Part shown: positions 9,115 through 17,666 of the stretch, in pieces | Layout of the letters: each line of letters begins with the position of its first letter | Numbering within the stretch: position 1 is the stretch's first letter | NCBI RefSeq assembly: GCF_002285495.1 | Contig: NZ_CP016786.1 | Location: 1,998,001-2,062,000, forward strand | Origin: Clostridium isatidis | Lineage (GTDB): Bacteria; Bacillota; Clostridia; Clostridiales; Clostridiaceae | Direction of reading: 5' to 3' | DNA length: 64,000 nucleotides | The notes under the pieces: model-generated | What the model was told of the DNA's origin: nothing | The model's database searches: none | Seen by the model: the letters and a program-made list of their open reading frames with translations, nothing else | Program-made: the position numbers and the translations under genes

Positions 9115-10410
9115 ATGTATGATTCTAATGATAATCCTTTAAGAGATTTATTTATTGGCCTTGATAAGAAAGTTCCAATTTTAAATAATAAAGAAATAAT
9201 TCCTATTAATTTTGATAACGCAGCCACAACTCCAGTTTTTAAAAGTGTCCTTAAAGAAATAACTGAAGCTTGCGAACTATATGGTGCCATTGGAAGAGGT
9301 ACAGGGCAAAAGTCAGAGTATTGCACAAAAAGGTATCATAAATGTAGAGATTATATTTTAGATTTTTTTAATGCTCCAAAGGATAAATATACAGTTATTT
9401 TTGTTGGAAACACTACTGAGGGTATCAATAGGCTTTCAAATATTTTAATTGAAAATAAAACTGATATTATTATAACAACAAGAATGGAGCATCATTCAAA
9501 TGATCTGCCTTGGAGAGGGAAATGTATTGTTGAATATGTAGAAGTAGATAAAAATGGTCGATTAAAACTTGATGAACTAGAATACTTATTAGAAAAATAT
9601 AAGGGCCAGGTAAAATATGTAACTCTTACTGCTGCTTCTAATGTAACTGGCTACATTAATGACTTATCTTTTATTTCCAAACTAGTTCACAGTTATAATG
9701 CTAAACTAATTGTAGATGGGGCTCAAATTGTAGCTCATAAAGAATTAAATATGTATCCTGGAAATCAACTTGAAGCAATAGATTTTCTAGTGTTTTCTGC
9801 CCATAAAATTTATGCTCCATTTGGTAGTGGTGCAATTATCGGACTTAAGGAAACCTTTGAAAGACTAAATAATGATTATAAAGGCGGAGGAACTGTAGAA
9901 GGAGTATTCGACGATTCTGAAATTTATCTACCTCCTCCTGAAAAAAATGAGGCCGGTAGTCCAAACTTTCTTGGAGCAATAGCTTTAGTTCAAGCGATGA
10001 AGGAAATAAAAAAAATAGGTTTTAATACCATAGAAGAAAATGAAAAAAAACTATTAAAAAGAGCAATAGCTGGATTAAATTCTATAAAAAAAGTTGTAAC
10101 CTATGGTGATAATTATAATATATCTGATAGACTTGGAATTATAATATTCAATATAGAAGGACTTTATGATATAGATACTGCTAAATATCTATCTACCTTA
10201 CGTGGAATAGCCGTAAGACAAGGTGCCTTTTGCGCTCATCCCTATGTAAATAGATTATTACGTTCCCATAATAAAGGAAATGATAATTTTTCTAGAAATA
10301 ACTATTGTAATTTAACTGGAATGGTAAGGGCAAGCTTTGGATTATATAATTCTATAAATGAAGTTGAAATATTTCTAAATACAGTTGAATTAATAACGAA
10401 GATCATATAA
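9115..10410 (+). CDS. Class V aminotransferase, cysteine desulfurase-like
   Basis: This is a PLP-dependent fold-type I enzyme of the NifS/CsdA (SufS) family, 431 residues long. FDNAATTP is the N-terminal signature, EHHSND and VDGAQIVAH contact the cofactor, and the Schiff-base lysine is in SAHKIYAP (about residue 231). A cysteine in QGAFCAHP (about 371) occupies the place of the catalytic sulfur-accepting Cys. No IscU/SufU scaffold or tRNA thiolation gene is adjacent, so its sulfur acceptor, or even its substrate, is uncertain. The start has a GGGAGGTAA site. A shared terminator follows. Confidence 0.82.
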   Translation: MYDSNDNPLRDLFIGLDKKVPILNNKEIIPINFDNAATTPVFKSVLKEITEACELYGAIGRGTGQKSEYCTKRYHKCRDYILDFFNAPKDKYTVIFVGNTTEGINRLSNILIENKTDIIITTRMEHHSNDLPWRGKCIVEYVEVDKNGRLKLDELEYLLEKYKGQVKYVTLTAASNVTGYINDLSFISKLVHSYNAKLIVDGAQIVAHKELNMYPGNQLEAIDFLVFSAHKIYAPFGSGAIIGLKETFERLNNDYKGGGTVEGVFDDSEIYLPPPEKNEAGSPNFLGAIALVQAMKEIKKIGFNTIEENEKKLLKRAIAGLNSIKKVVTYGDNYNISDRLGIIIFNIEGLYDIDTAKYLSTLRGIAVRQGAFCAHPYVNRLLRSHNKGNDNFSRNNYCNLTGMVRASFGLYNSINEVEIFLNTVELITKII

Positions 10411-10446
10411 AAAATTAGGGCAGTCCAAGACAGCCCTAATTTTTTT
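10411..10446. terminator. Bidirectional terminator overlapping the trmB stop
   Basis: The arms AAAATTAGGGC and GCCCTAATTTT form a strong hairpin with T-runs on both sides. The trmB stop codon lies inside the right arm. Confidence 0.88.
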
Positions 10447-11107
10447 CATTTATTTTTTTAGCAATTAAGAATTTAGTAGGAATACCTTGTTCTGTAAACA
10501 TTTTTTCATGTTCGGTTTCAACATTTCCTACAAAATCACTATTATGTAAATCATAAGTTATGTATTCTATTTTAAATTTTGCCTCTTTAAAATATTCTAA
10601 GGATTCTTCAAACAACTCATCATCATCAGTTTTAAAATAAATTTCTCCACCATCAATTAAAAACTCTCTATAATTATTTAATTGCCTTGTATGAGTTAAT
10701 CTTCTTTTTTTATGTCTTTCTTTTGGCCATGGATTACAGAAATTAATATATATTCTATTTACTAAATCTTCACTGTTAAAAATATCTGATATTAAAGCAA
10801 TTTCTTGTGCCATAAGCTTTAAGTTATCAACTGCTCTATTTTTTTCTTCATATGCTCTTTCAATATTTCTTTTAGCTAAAACTAAAACTTCATCTTTGAT
10901 ATCTATTGCTATGTAATTAATATTTGGGTTTTCTGCACCATGAACAGCTATAAAAGTACCTTTTCCACAGCCTAATTCTAAATAAATTGGATTTTCTTTA
11001 TTTTTAAATTGTGCTGCCCATTTTCCCTTATAATCTTTTGGATTAGTTACAAAAAAATCACATTTTTCAAGCTCTGGTCTAGCCCATGGTTTCTTTCTTA
11101 ATCTCAT
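10436..11107 (-). CDS. trmB: tRNA (guanine-N7-)-methyltransferase TrmB
   Basis: TrmB methylates G46 in the variable loop of tRNAs using S-adenosylmethionine. The 223-residue protein has the SAM-binding motif LELGCGKGTF. It also has the family hallmarks NFCNPWPKERHKKRRL and KTDDDELFE. I place the start at 11107 (MRLRKKPWARPEL) because GGAGTG lies seven bases upstream. It is a single-gene unit convergent with the aminotransferase gene. Confidence 0.94.
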   Translation of the reverse strand: MRLRKKPWARPELEKCDFFVTNPKDYKGKWAAQFKNKENPIYLELGCGKGTFIAVHGAENPNINYIAIDIKDEVLVLAKRNIERAYEEKNRAVDNLKLMAQEIALISDIFNSEDLVNRIYINFCNPWPKERHKKRRLTHTRQLNNYREFLIDGGEIYFKTDDDELFEESLEYFKEAKFKIEYITYDLHNSDFVGNVETEHEKMFTEQGIPTKFLIAKKINEKN

Positions 11108-11187
11108 ATTTTTCACTCCATCCATTAAAATTCATAACAATTATACCTTAACAGTAACTAGTTCTCAATGGATAGTTTATTATTCAA

Positions 11188-11233
11188 ACTAAAAAAGAAG
11201 CTATGACACAGTTTGCTTGTGTTATGCTTCTTT
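11188..11233 (-). terminator. Rubrerythrin terminator
   Basis: The arms AAAGAAGCTATGACACA and TGTGTTATGCTTCTTT pair with one mismatch or G-U position. A T-run follows on the minus strand, about 80 bases past the gene. Confidence 0.82.
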
Positions 11234-11312
11234 CTTATTTTAAGATTTTCATCTTAATTAAAAATTATCCTTAATTGTGCATTTAGTATTTTGAGTTATA
11301 CATAGCGATTGC

Positions 11313-11861
11313 TTACTTATCTCCAAAATATCTATTTAATAATCCTAAAAATGCCTTTCCATGTCTTGCTTCATCTTTGCACATTTCATGTACTGTGTCA
11401 TGGATTGCATCTAAGTTTAATTGTTTAGCTAATGTTGCTAAATCTTTCTTTCCTTGAGTTGCACCGTATTCAGCTTCTACTCTTGCTTCTAAGTTAGCCT
11501 TAGTATCAGCTACAACAACTTCTCCTAGTAATTCAGCAAATTTTGCAGCATGTTCTGCTTCTTCAAATGCTATTCTCTTATATGCTTCAGCAACTTCTGG
11601 ATATCCTTCTCTGTCAGCTTGTCTTGACATCGCTAGATACATACCAACTTCTGTACATTCTCCAGTAAAGTTTGCTCTTAAACCTTCTATAATTCTTTCA
11701 TCTACACCTTGAGCTACTCCAATTCTGTGTTCGTCAGCCCATTTTAATTCTCCTGATTGTTCTACGAACTTATCTGCTCCAGCATGGCATACTGGACATT
11801 CAGCTGGTGCTGCTTCTCCTTCATAAACATATCCACAAATTGTACATACAAACTTTTTCAT
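11313..11861 (-). CDS. Reverse rubrerythrin (NADH peroxidase component)
   Basis: This cytosolic diiron protein reduces H2O2, and O2 indirectly, using electrons from NADH via a flavoprotein. The rubredoxin-like centre is N-terminal (Cys 6, 9, 22 and 25), followed by the ferritin-like diiron domain. The diiron ligands are visible as FTGECTE, EEAEHAAKF, EAEYG and EARHGK. This domain order defines the reverse rubrerythrins first described in Clostridium acetobutylicum. The 182-residue length fits. The promoter carries a PerR-like palindrome shared with ahpC. The flavoprotein at 26135-27349 is a plausible electron donor. Confidence 0.94.
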   Translation of the reverse strand: MKKFVCTICGYVYEGEAAPAECPVCHAGADKFVEQSGELKWADEHRIGVAQGVDERIIEGLRANFTGECTEVGMYLAMSRQADREGYPEVAEAYKRIAFEEAEHAAKFAELLGEVVVADTKANLEARVEAEYGATQGKKDLATLAKQLNLDAIHDTVHEMCKDEARHGKAFLGLLNRYFGDK

Positions 11862-11952
11862 AACTTTACCTCCTATAATATAAGAATTTATTTATTTCAC
11901 TAAATAAAAATCTATTCAATTTGTAATTTATCAACTCTTAATTACATTGATT

Positions 11953-11981
11953 ATTATATAATAATTATTATTAGTTGTAAA
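11953..11981 (-). promoter_or_regulatory. Rubrerythrin promoter with PerR-like palindrome
   Basis: On the minus strand TTTACA (11981-11976), a 17-base spacer and TATAAT (11958-11953) form a near-consensus promoter. The perfect palindrome ATAATAATTATTAT at 11958-11971 fills the spacer next to the -10 box. It resembles the PerR box TTATAATNATTATAA, matching 12 of 14 positions in the best frame. An identical palindrome sits at the ahpC promoter. Confidence 0.65.
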
Positions 11982-12070
11982 GTCTTTTTATTGAAAATTT
12001 TAACTTTTTATCTTAATTAAATTTTTTAATTGCTTTTCTTCTTAATTTTCATATTAATTTTTCAAATAAA

Positions 12071-12109
12071 AAGTAGTTAGTAAGATAAAAGAACCATAAC
12101 TAACTACTT
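12071..12109 (-). terminator. ABC transporter operon terminator
   Basis: The perfect arms AAGTAGTTAGT and ACTAACTACTT enclose a loop of about 17 bases. The right arm contains the stop codon of the ATPase gene. A short T-run follows on the minus strand. Confidence 0.7.
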
Positions 12110-12865
12110 CTGTTTCCAATTTTCTAAACTATTTAACATAAAATCTCTAACATTTATTTCATAAGCTTTTTCTAAAGCTTTGCTATTTAAAACTGTCTTT
12201 GGACTTCCTTCCTTTATTATCATTCCTTTATTCATTAAAATTACCTTATCAGCAAAATTATATACCAAATTTAAATCATGTAAAACTGCTATGATAACCT
12301 TATTTTTTTCATCTGCCCAAGCTTTAATGTAATTTATCATTTCCAATTGATATTTTAAATCTAAGTGATTAGTTGGCTCATCTAAAAGAATTATTTCAGG
12401 AGACTGAGCAAAAGTTCTTGCTAAAAATACTCTTTGAAGCTCTCCCCCTGATAATTCATTAATAAACTTATCTTTTAAATCTAATAAACCAACTATTTTT
12501 AGACTTTCTTCTATGATTAATTTATCATTTTTACTTAAAGTAGAAAAAACACTTGTTATATATGAATATCTTCCTAATGCAACAGTTTCATAAACAGTAT
12601 AAGGAAAAGCAAAATTATAATTTTGAGTTAAAATTGCAATTTTCTTTGATAATTTCTTTCTATTAAAAGATTTTATATCTTTTCCTTCTACTAGTACTGT
12701 TCCATCAAAAGAAATTAAATTAGAGATTACTTTTAGCAAAGTACTTTTTCCACTACCATTAGGTCCAACTATACAAATTTTCTCATTATTATTTATTTTT
12801 AAATTGATGTTTTTTATAACATCTATGCCATTATATCCACCATGCACATTTTTTAATTCTAACAT
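12104..12865 (-). CDS. FecE/BtuD-type ABC transporter ATP-binding protein
   Basis: This is the ATPase of a metal-chelate or cobalamin importer, 253 residues long. Walker A GPNGSGKST is at about 34-42, the Q-loop follows in ILTQNY, the signature LSGGE is near 138, Walker B is ILLDEP, and the H-loop is VLHDLN. It follows the permease gene by 12 bases and completes a binding-protein/permease/ATPase set. The substrate is not shown: no Fur box or cobalamin riboswitch precedes the operon. Confidence 0.92.
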   Translation of the reverse strand: MLELKNVHGGYNGIDVIKNINLKINNNEKICIVGPNGSGKSTLLKVISNLISFDGTVLVEGKDIKSFNRKKLSKKIAILTQNYNFAFPYTVYETVALGRYSYITSVFSTLSKNDKLIIEESLKIVGLLDLKDKFINELSGGELQRVFLARTFAQSPEIILLDEPTNHLDLKYQLEMINYIKAWADEKNKVIIAVLHDLNLVYNFADKVILMNKGMIIKEGSPKTVLNSKALEKAYEINVRDFMLNSLENWKQK

Positions 12866-12877
12866 TTAATCACCCAT

Positions 12878-13906
12878 TTATTTTCTAAAATATAAATATG
12901 CAAAGAATGGAGCTCCTATTATAGCTGTTACTGCTCCTACAGGAATTTCAATAGGAATTATAATAGTACGTGAAATTAAATCAGAAATTACCATTAACAT
13001 TCCTCCTAAAACAATCGACATCGGAATTACATAAGAATGCTTTGAACCAAATAACTTTCTTGTAACATGAGGTGCAATCAAATCTACAAATCCAATTGAT
13101 CCTCCTATGGCAACAGCAGCACCAGTTAATATCGCAACAAATATAAATAAATGCTTCTTTATCTTATCTGTTTCAACACCCATTGATTTTGCATCCTCTT
13201 CGCCAAAAGTTAAAATATCTAATTCGCTTAAATAAAATAATACTCCAATTAATCCAAATGCAAAGAAAGGGATACTTATTTTTAAATATCTCCAGCTTTT
13301 CATTGAAAAAGATCCCATCTGCCATAATATTACAGCTTCAATATCCTTAGTATATAATGCAGCTAAAATTGTAAAAATAGCATTTAAGAATAAAGATATA
13401 ACCATTCCAAGCAATATAATTGTATTATTAGATAAAACTTTATCAACCTTGCTTGCAAAAGCTATTAGCAAAACTATAGTTAATAAGCTGCATAAAAACC
13501 CTACTGAAGCTAGAGAGAAATTTCCTAAAATAGGGATATATATCCCTGAAATCACTAATATTCCTACACCAAGAGATGCTCCAGAAGATATTCCAAGGGT
13601 ATAGGGAGAAGCTAAAGGATTTTTCAAAATTGATTGAACTACTGCACCACTTGCTGATAATGCTCCTCCTACTGTAAAAGCTAACAATGCTCTAGGAAAT
13701 CTTATATTCCATATAATTGAAATATCCTTATTTTCAATATTACTATCAATATTAGCATTTATAATCTTATTGAAAAAAATTAAAATTATTTTGTCTATTT
13801 TAATTTTAGTACTTCCAATAGAAAGGGAAGCTAAAATTAAAATAAAAGACATTATAATTGTAATTATTATTAAAATTTTTCGTTTATTAATTTTATTTAT
13901 ACTCAT
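12878..13906 (-). CDS. FecCD-family ABC transporter permease
   Basis: The roughly 342-residue integral membrane protein belongs to the iron-siderophore/heme/cobalamin permease family (BtuC/FhuB/FecCD). It has about ten helices. Family signatures are visible in FPRALLAFTVGGALSASGAVVQ, here split as FPRALLAF and GGALSASG, and in GSIGFVDLIAPH. The ATG at 13906 overlaps the upstream stop by 14 bases and is preceded by AGAGG. A TTG at 13927 is a less likely alternative. It works with the lipoprotein and ATPase on either side. Confidence 0.9.
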   Translation of the reverse strand: MSINKINKRKILIIITIIMSFILILASLSIGSTKIKIDKIILIFFNKIINANIDSNIENKDISIIWNIRFPRALLAFTVGGALSASGAVVQSILKNPLASPYTLGISSGASLGVGILVISGIYIPILGNFSLASVGFLCSLLTIVLLIAFASKVDKVLSNNTIILLGMVISLFLNAIFTILAALYTKDIEAVILWQMGSFSMKSWRYLKISIPFFAFGLIGVLFYLSELDILTFGEEDAKSMGVETDKIKKHLFIFVAILTGAAVAIGGSIGFVDLIAPHVTRKLFGSKHSYVIPMSIVLGGMLMVISDLISRTIIIPIEIPVGAVTAIIGAPFFAYLYFRK

Positions 13907-14810
13907 TTGGATAAATCGCCTCTGCAATCTCTTTTAAAGCCTTTATTACATTTTGAGATGGTCTTGATGAAGCATTTGTATCTACCATATATACATCATT
14001 ATTTTTAATTGCTGTAATAACTTCCCAGCCTTCTCTACTTTTTATTTCATCAACTGCATTAATTTCATTAAAAGTTGGGAAGTTTGTTAAAATAACATCT
14101 GGATTTGCTTCAATAATAGCTTCAGGTGAAGGTGAAATCCAAGCTTTTTGATCTTTAAATATATTCTCTGCACCAACAAGCTCTATCATTTCATTTAGGA
14201 AGGTTTCACTTCCAAAACTATATAATTGTGTACCATAACCAATTTCAAAATAAACTTTTTTCTTTTCATATATTTTACTTCCAATTTCCCTTATTTCTTT
14301 TACCTCTGCTCTAATATTATTAATAATTTCTTTCCCCTTCACCTCTGTATTGGTAATTTCCGCTATAAAATTTATATCTTTATATATTCCTTCTAAACTG
14401 TTACTGCTCGGAATATTAACAACTACTATTCCAGCATCTTTTAAAAGCTGAAATTGCTCATTACTATTAGAAGCATAATTTCCAGATGTAATAATAATAT
14501 CTGGTTCTAATGATATTATTGTTTCTATGTCTGCATTTAAAAAATCTATCTTAATTAAGTCTCCCTCAACTCCTTCAATATCACTTGAATAATTATCCAC
14601 AGCCACTAATTTATCTTTAAGACCTAACTCGATTAATATTTCAGTATTGGAAGGTGATGTTGATATAATTCTTTCAATATTTCTTGCTAAAACAAGATTA
14701 TTTCCTTCCCTATCAATAATTTCTTTACCTTTTTTATCACAAGAAACAAAACTGAATAAAGACAATATAATTCCTAAAATAATCAAAAATTTTTTTATTC
14801 CATTTTTCAT
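13893..14810 (-). CDS. ABC transporter substrate-binding lipoprotein
   Basis: This is the extracellular ligand-binding lipoprotein of the adjacent FecCD-type importer, 305 residues. The N-terminus MKNGIKKFLIILGIILSLFS is followed by the lipobox FVSC. The mature part is a class III periplasmic-binding fold (BtuF/FepB-like), with IERIISTSPSNTEILIELG at the start and LEPDIIITSG mid-domain. Candidate ligands are cobalamin, heme or a ferric siderophore, and I cannot choose among them. The gene follows rluF with a gap of only two bases. Confidence 0.88.
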   Translation of the reverse strand: MKNGIKKFLIILGIILSLFSFVSCDKKGKEIIDREGNNLVLARNIERIISTSPSNTEILIELGLKDKLVAVDNYSSDIEGVEGDLIKIDFLNADIETIISLEPDIIITSGNYASNSNEQFQLLKDAGIVVVNIPSSNSLEGIYKDINFIAEITNTEVKGKEIINNIRAEVKEIREIGSKIYEKKKVYFEIGYGTQLYSFGSETFLNEMIELVGAENIFKDQKAWISPSPEAIIEANPDVILTNFPTFNEINAVDEIKSREGWEVITAIKNNDVYMVDTNASSRPSQNVIKALKEIAEAIYPNEYK

Positions 14811-14812
14811 AA

Positions 14813-15511
14813 TTAATCTCCTTTATTTAATATTAGCCTTTTTAAGTTCTGTATTTCTTCTGCGGATATTTTTCTATACTTGCCCACTTCTATTTCCTCT
14901 AGTCTAATATTTAATATTCTAATTCTTTTAAGCTCTAAAACATTATATCCAAGAGCTTTACACATCCTTCTAATCTGCCTGTTAAGACCTTGGGTTAAAA
15001 TTATTCTAAAAATAGATTGATCTATTTTTTCTATAATACAGGGCCTTGTTATTATATCAAGTATTTTTACTCCTCGTGACATGTTTAATAAAAACTCTTC
15101 ATTAATTTCTTTGTCTACCCTTACTATGTATTCTTTCTCATGATAATTTTCTGAAAATAATATATTATTAGCAAGCTCTCCATCATTAGTCATAATAATA
15201 AGTCCTTCAGAATCTTTATCTAATCTCCCAACTGGGAATATATACTCTGGGTAGTTCAATAAAGCTATAATATTATTTTCCTTATCATTAGAAGTAGTAC
15301 AAATTATCCCTTTTGGCTTATTAAAAGCTAGATATATTTTATCTTTAGGTGAAACTTTCTTTCCATCTAATAAAATTTCATCAGTTTCTTCTACCCATTG
15401 CCCTTTTTCACAAGAAATACCATTAACTATTATTCTTCCTTCTTCAATTAATCTATTAGTTTCTTTTCTAGAACAATAACCATAATTGCTCAATAATTTA
15501 TTAATCCTCAA
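14813..15511 (-). CDS. rluF: 23S rRNA pseudouridine synthase, RluF-like
   Basis: The 232-residue enzyme has an N-terminal S4 RNA-binding domain (MRINKLLSNYGYCSRKE) followed by an RsuA-type pseudouridine synthase domain. The catalytic aspartate lies in GRLDKDSEGL. The motifs DHEKEY-like NYHEKEYIVRVD, MSRGVKIL, and QGLNRQIRRMCKALGY follow the RluF subgroup, which modifies U2604 in E. coli numbering, more closely than RluB or RluE. It is the first gene of an apparent four-gene operon with the FecCD-type importer. Confidence 0.85.
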   Translation of the reverse strand: MRINKLLSNYGYCSRKETNRLIEEGRIIVNGISCEKGQWVEETDEILLDGKKVSPKDKIYLAFNKPKGIICTTSNDKENNIIALLNYPEYIFPVGRLDKDSEGLIIMTNDGELANNILFSENYHEKEYIVRVDKEINEEFLLNMSRGVKILDIITRPCIIEKIDQSIFRIILTQGLNRQIRRMCKALGYNVLELKRIRILNIRLEEIEVGKYRKISAEEIQNLKRLILNKGD

Positions 15512-15570
15512 ATTTTATTATCCTTTCTCTTTTCTCAAACTTCATTCTTTATTCTAATTTATTTTCTTAA

Positions 15571-15590
15571 TTTTGTACAATTATACAAAA
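15571..15590. repeat. Inverted repeat TTTTGTA-N6-TACAAAA
   Basis: A perfect 7-bp inverted repeat lies between the divergent rluF operon and the amylase gene. It lacks a T-run and looks more like an operator than a terminator. The cognate regulator is unknown. Confidence 0.4.
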
Positions 15591-15664
15591 TTATAGCTGT
15601 CAATTGTTGAGTTAAGTAATATATGCTAAATTCAAATTATACCTATATTTTAAGGAGGAAATTT

Positions 15665-17338
15665 ATGAATAAAAAAAAGCTTCTTTATTCATCTTTAGCT
15701 ATTATAGCATTAATTACTTTAATATTTGCATTATCATTTAATAATGAAGATTTCGAAAATAAGCCCTTTTCTTGGGATAATGTAAGTCTTTATTTTGTAA
15801 TGACTGACAGGTTTTATGATGGAAACAAATCAAATAATAATTCCTACGGAAGAGTAAATATAGATAATAAAGGTTCAACAGTTGGTACCTTTCATGGAGG
15901 AGATATTAAAGGGTTAATCAAAAAATTAAAGGAAGGCTATTTTAATGATTTAGGTATTAATGCAATTTGGATAACTTCACCTGTAGAACAAATTCATGGT
16001 TTTATTTCTGGAGATGCACAAAATTCCTTTGATCACTATGGTTATCACGGCTACTATGCCCTTGATTGGACTAGCATAGATAAAAACATGGGAACAATTA
16101 AAGAAATGCGAGAATTTGTTAATTTAGCCCATTCAAAGGGAATTAGAGTTGTTTTAGATGTTGTGCTTAATCATACCGGTTATGCCAATGAAGCAGATAT
16201 GGCTGAATATAATTATGGAGAAGGTAAATGGGAAAACTGGTGGGGGAAGGATTGGATAAGAGTTGATTTGCCTGGATATGATAAGGGTGGTACAGATGAT
16301 ATAAGTATGAACTTATCAGGCCTTCCTGATATTAAAACCGAAGCAACAAAAGGAGTAGATATACCACCTATCTTAAAAACAAAATGGGAAAAAGATTCAG
16401 AAGAAAATAATGATCCTTGGGTAATACCTGCATCAAAAAAATATAGAGAAAATTTAAATATAGCTCCTGTAGAATATATTATTAACTGGTTATCTGCTTG
16501 GGTTGAGGAATTTGGAATAGACGGCTTTAGATGTGATACCGCTAAGCATATAGAAGTAGAACATTGGAAAAAATTAAAGGATAAATGTAATGAAGCCCTA
16601 AAAACTTGGCGAAAGAATAATCCTAATAGTCCTGGTTCTCAATGGACTGATGATTTTTGGATGACCGGGGAAGTTTTCGGCCAAGGCTTAGAAAAAAATT
16701 ACTATTATGACAATGGCTTTGATTCTATAATTAACTTCAAATTTCCAAAGGGTGACAGTTTAGATTCCCTTGAAAAGATTTATTCAGAATACTACAGCAA
16801 AATAAACTCTGATCCAAATTTTAATGTCCTTAGCTATATATCTTCTCATGACACTGGAATGACAAGGGGTAATATGATTAACTTAGGAACTAAACTTTTA
16901 TTAGCTCCTGGTGGAATTGAAATTTACTATGGTGATGAAACAAACCGTAAACCTTCAACAAATACTATTACTACTGCCAAAGACCAGCCTTCAAGATCAG
17001 ATATGAACTGGGATAATATAGATAAGGAAGTATTGGAACATTGGCAAAAGCTTGGTCAGTTCAGAAGAAATCATCTTGCTATTGGTGCAGGCGATCATAA
17101 AAAACTTCAAGATTATCCTTATGCTTTCAGTAGAATTTATAAAAATGATAACTTTGAAGATAAAGTTGTAATTATCCCTTATGTTGATGAAGAGGTTACT
17201 ATTGATGTTTCATCTATTTTTGAAGAAGGTGCCGAGGTTAGGGATTTCTACTCAGGCAATAAAACAAAAGTTAAAAATGGTCTTGTTAATTTTAAAGCTT
17301 CAAAAAATAATATAGTTTTAATTGAATTGATGGAATAA
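15665..17338 (+). CDS. Secreted MalS-like alpha-amylase (GH13)
   Basis: This extracytoplasmic enzyme hydrolyses alpha-1,4-glucans or maltodextrins. From the start at 15665 (AAGGAGG upstream) it has 557 residues with an N-terminal hydrophobic signal or anchor (LLYSSLAIIALITLIFAL). The GH13 motifs are intact: DVVLNH, GFRCDTAKH (nucleophile Asp), WMTGEVFGQ (acid/base Glu) and SSHDTG (third Asp). The stretch EQIHGFISGDAQ and the YHGYYALDWT segment closely resemble E. coli periplasmic MalS. No transporter or regulator for maltodextrin is adjacent. The lack of a lipobox suggests membrane-anchored or secreted. Confidence 0.9.
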   Translation: MNKKKLLYSSLAIIALITLIFALSFNNEDFENKPFSWDNVSLYFVMTDRFYDGNKSNNNSYGRVNIDNKGSTVGTFHGGDIKGLIKKLKEGYFNDLGINAIWITSPVEQIHGFISGDAQNSFDHYGYHGYYALDWTSIDKNMGTIKEMREFVNLAHSKGIRVVLDVVLNHTGYANEADMAEYNYGEGKWENWWGKDWIRVDLPGYDKGGTDDISMNLSGLPDIKTEATKGVDIPPILKTKWEKDSEENNDPWVIPASKKYRENLNIAPVEYIINWLSAWVEEFGIDGFRCDTAKHIEVEHWKKLKDKCNEALKTWRKNNPNSPGSQWTDDFWMTGEVFGQGLEKNYYYDNGFDSIINFKFPKGDSLDSLEKIYSEYYSKINSDPNFNVLSYISSHDTGMTRGNMINLGTKLLLAPGGIEIYYGDETNRKPSTNTITTAKDQPSRSDMNWDNIDKEVLEHWQKLGQFRRNHLAIGAGDHKKLQDYPYAFSRIYKNDNFEDKVVIIPYVDEEVTIDVSSIFEEGAEVRDFYSGNKTKVKNGLVNFKASKNNIVLIELME

Positions 17339-17410
17339 AATAAGAAGAATTTTTTATTTTATTATGCAAATACTATATCTGAATTCTATTGTAAGAAAGG
17401 ATGATAAGTA

Positions 17411-17575
17411 ATGCCAAAAGATAGCCAACCAGATAATAAATATGCTCGTATGGCAAAATGCAATTTTCAAACACCAATAACTGATGAAGAAGGCAAAAAC
17501 CATAATAGAACAAGAAAAAAACAATCTGTTAAAAGAGAAGGCTTCCAAAGTGCCCATATTAACAAGGAAGGATAA
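17411..17575 (+). CDS. Uncharacterised 54-residue protein
   Basis: The small ORF begins MPKDSQPDNKYARMAKCNFQ and ends AHINKEG. It is hydrophilic and basic, with one cysteine and no hydrophobic segment. The upstream AAAGGATG ribosome-binding site at good spacing supports translation, and a terminator follows about 30 bases downstream. I do not recognise the family. The size and composition recall small clostridial sporulation-associated proteins, but nothing in the sequence proves that. Confidence 0.6.
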   Translation: MPKDSQPDNKYARMAKCNFQTPITDEEGKNHNRTRKKQSVKREGFQSAHINKEG

Positions 17576-17606
17576 AATAGCATAAAAATATAATTATTTA
17601 AATAAT

Positions 17607-17640
17607 AAGGAATGTTATAGCCTCCTCCATAACATTCCTT
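17607..17640. terminator. Bidirectional terminator
   Basis: The perfect 12-bp arms AAGGAATGTTAT and ATAACATTCCTT enclose a 10-base loop, with T-rich 3' flanks. It lies between the 54-residue gene and the convergent HAD gene. Confidence 0.85.
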
Positions 17641-17666
17641 TTAAATTTTCTATATAAATAATATTA

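Noticed and set aside
15512..15664. Cobalamin riboswitch ahead of the rluF/FecCD operon
   Set aside because: The region is only about 150 bases and shows no B12-box-like sequence, only a short inverted repeat.
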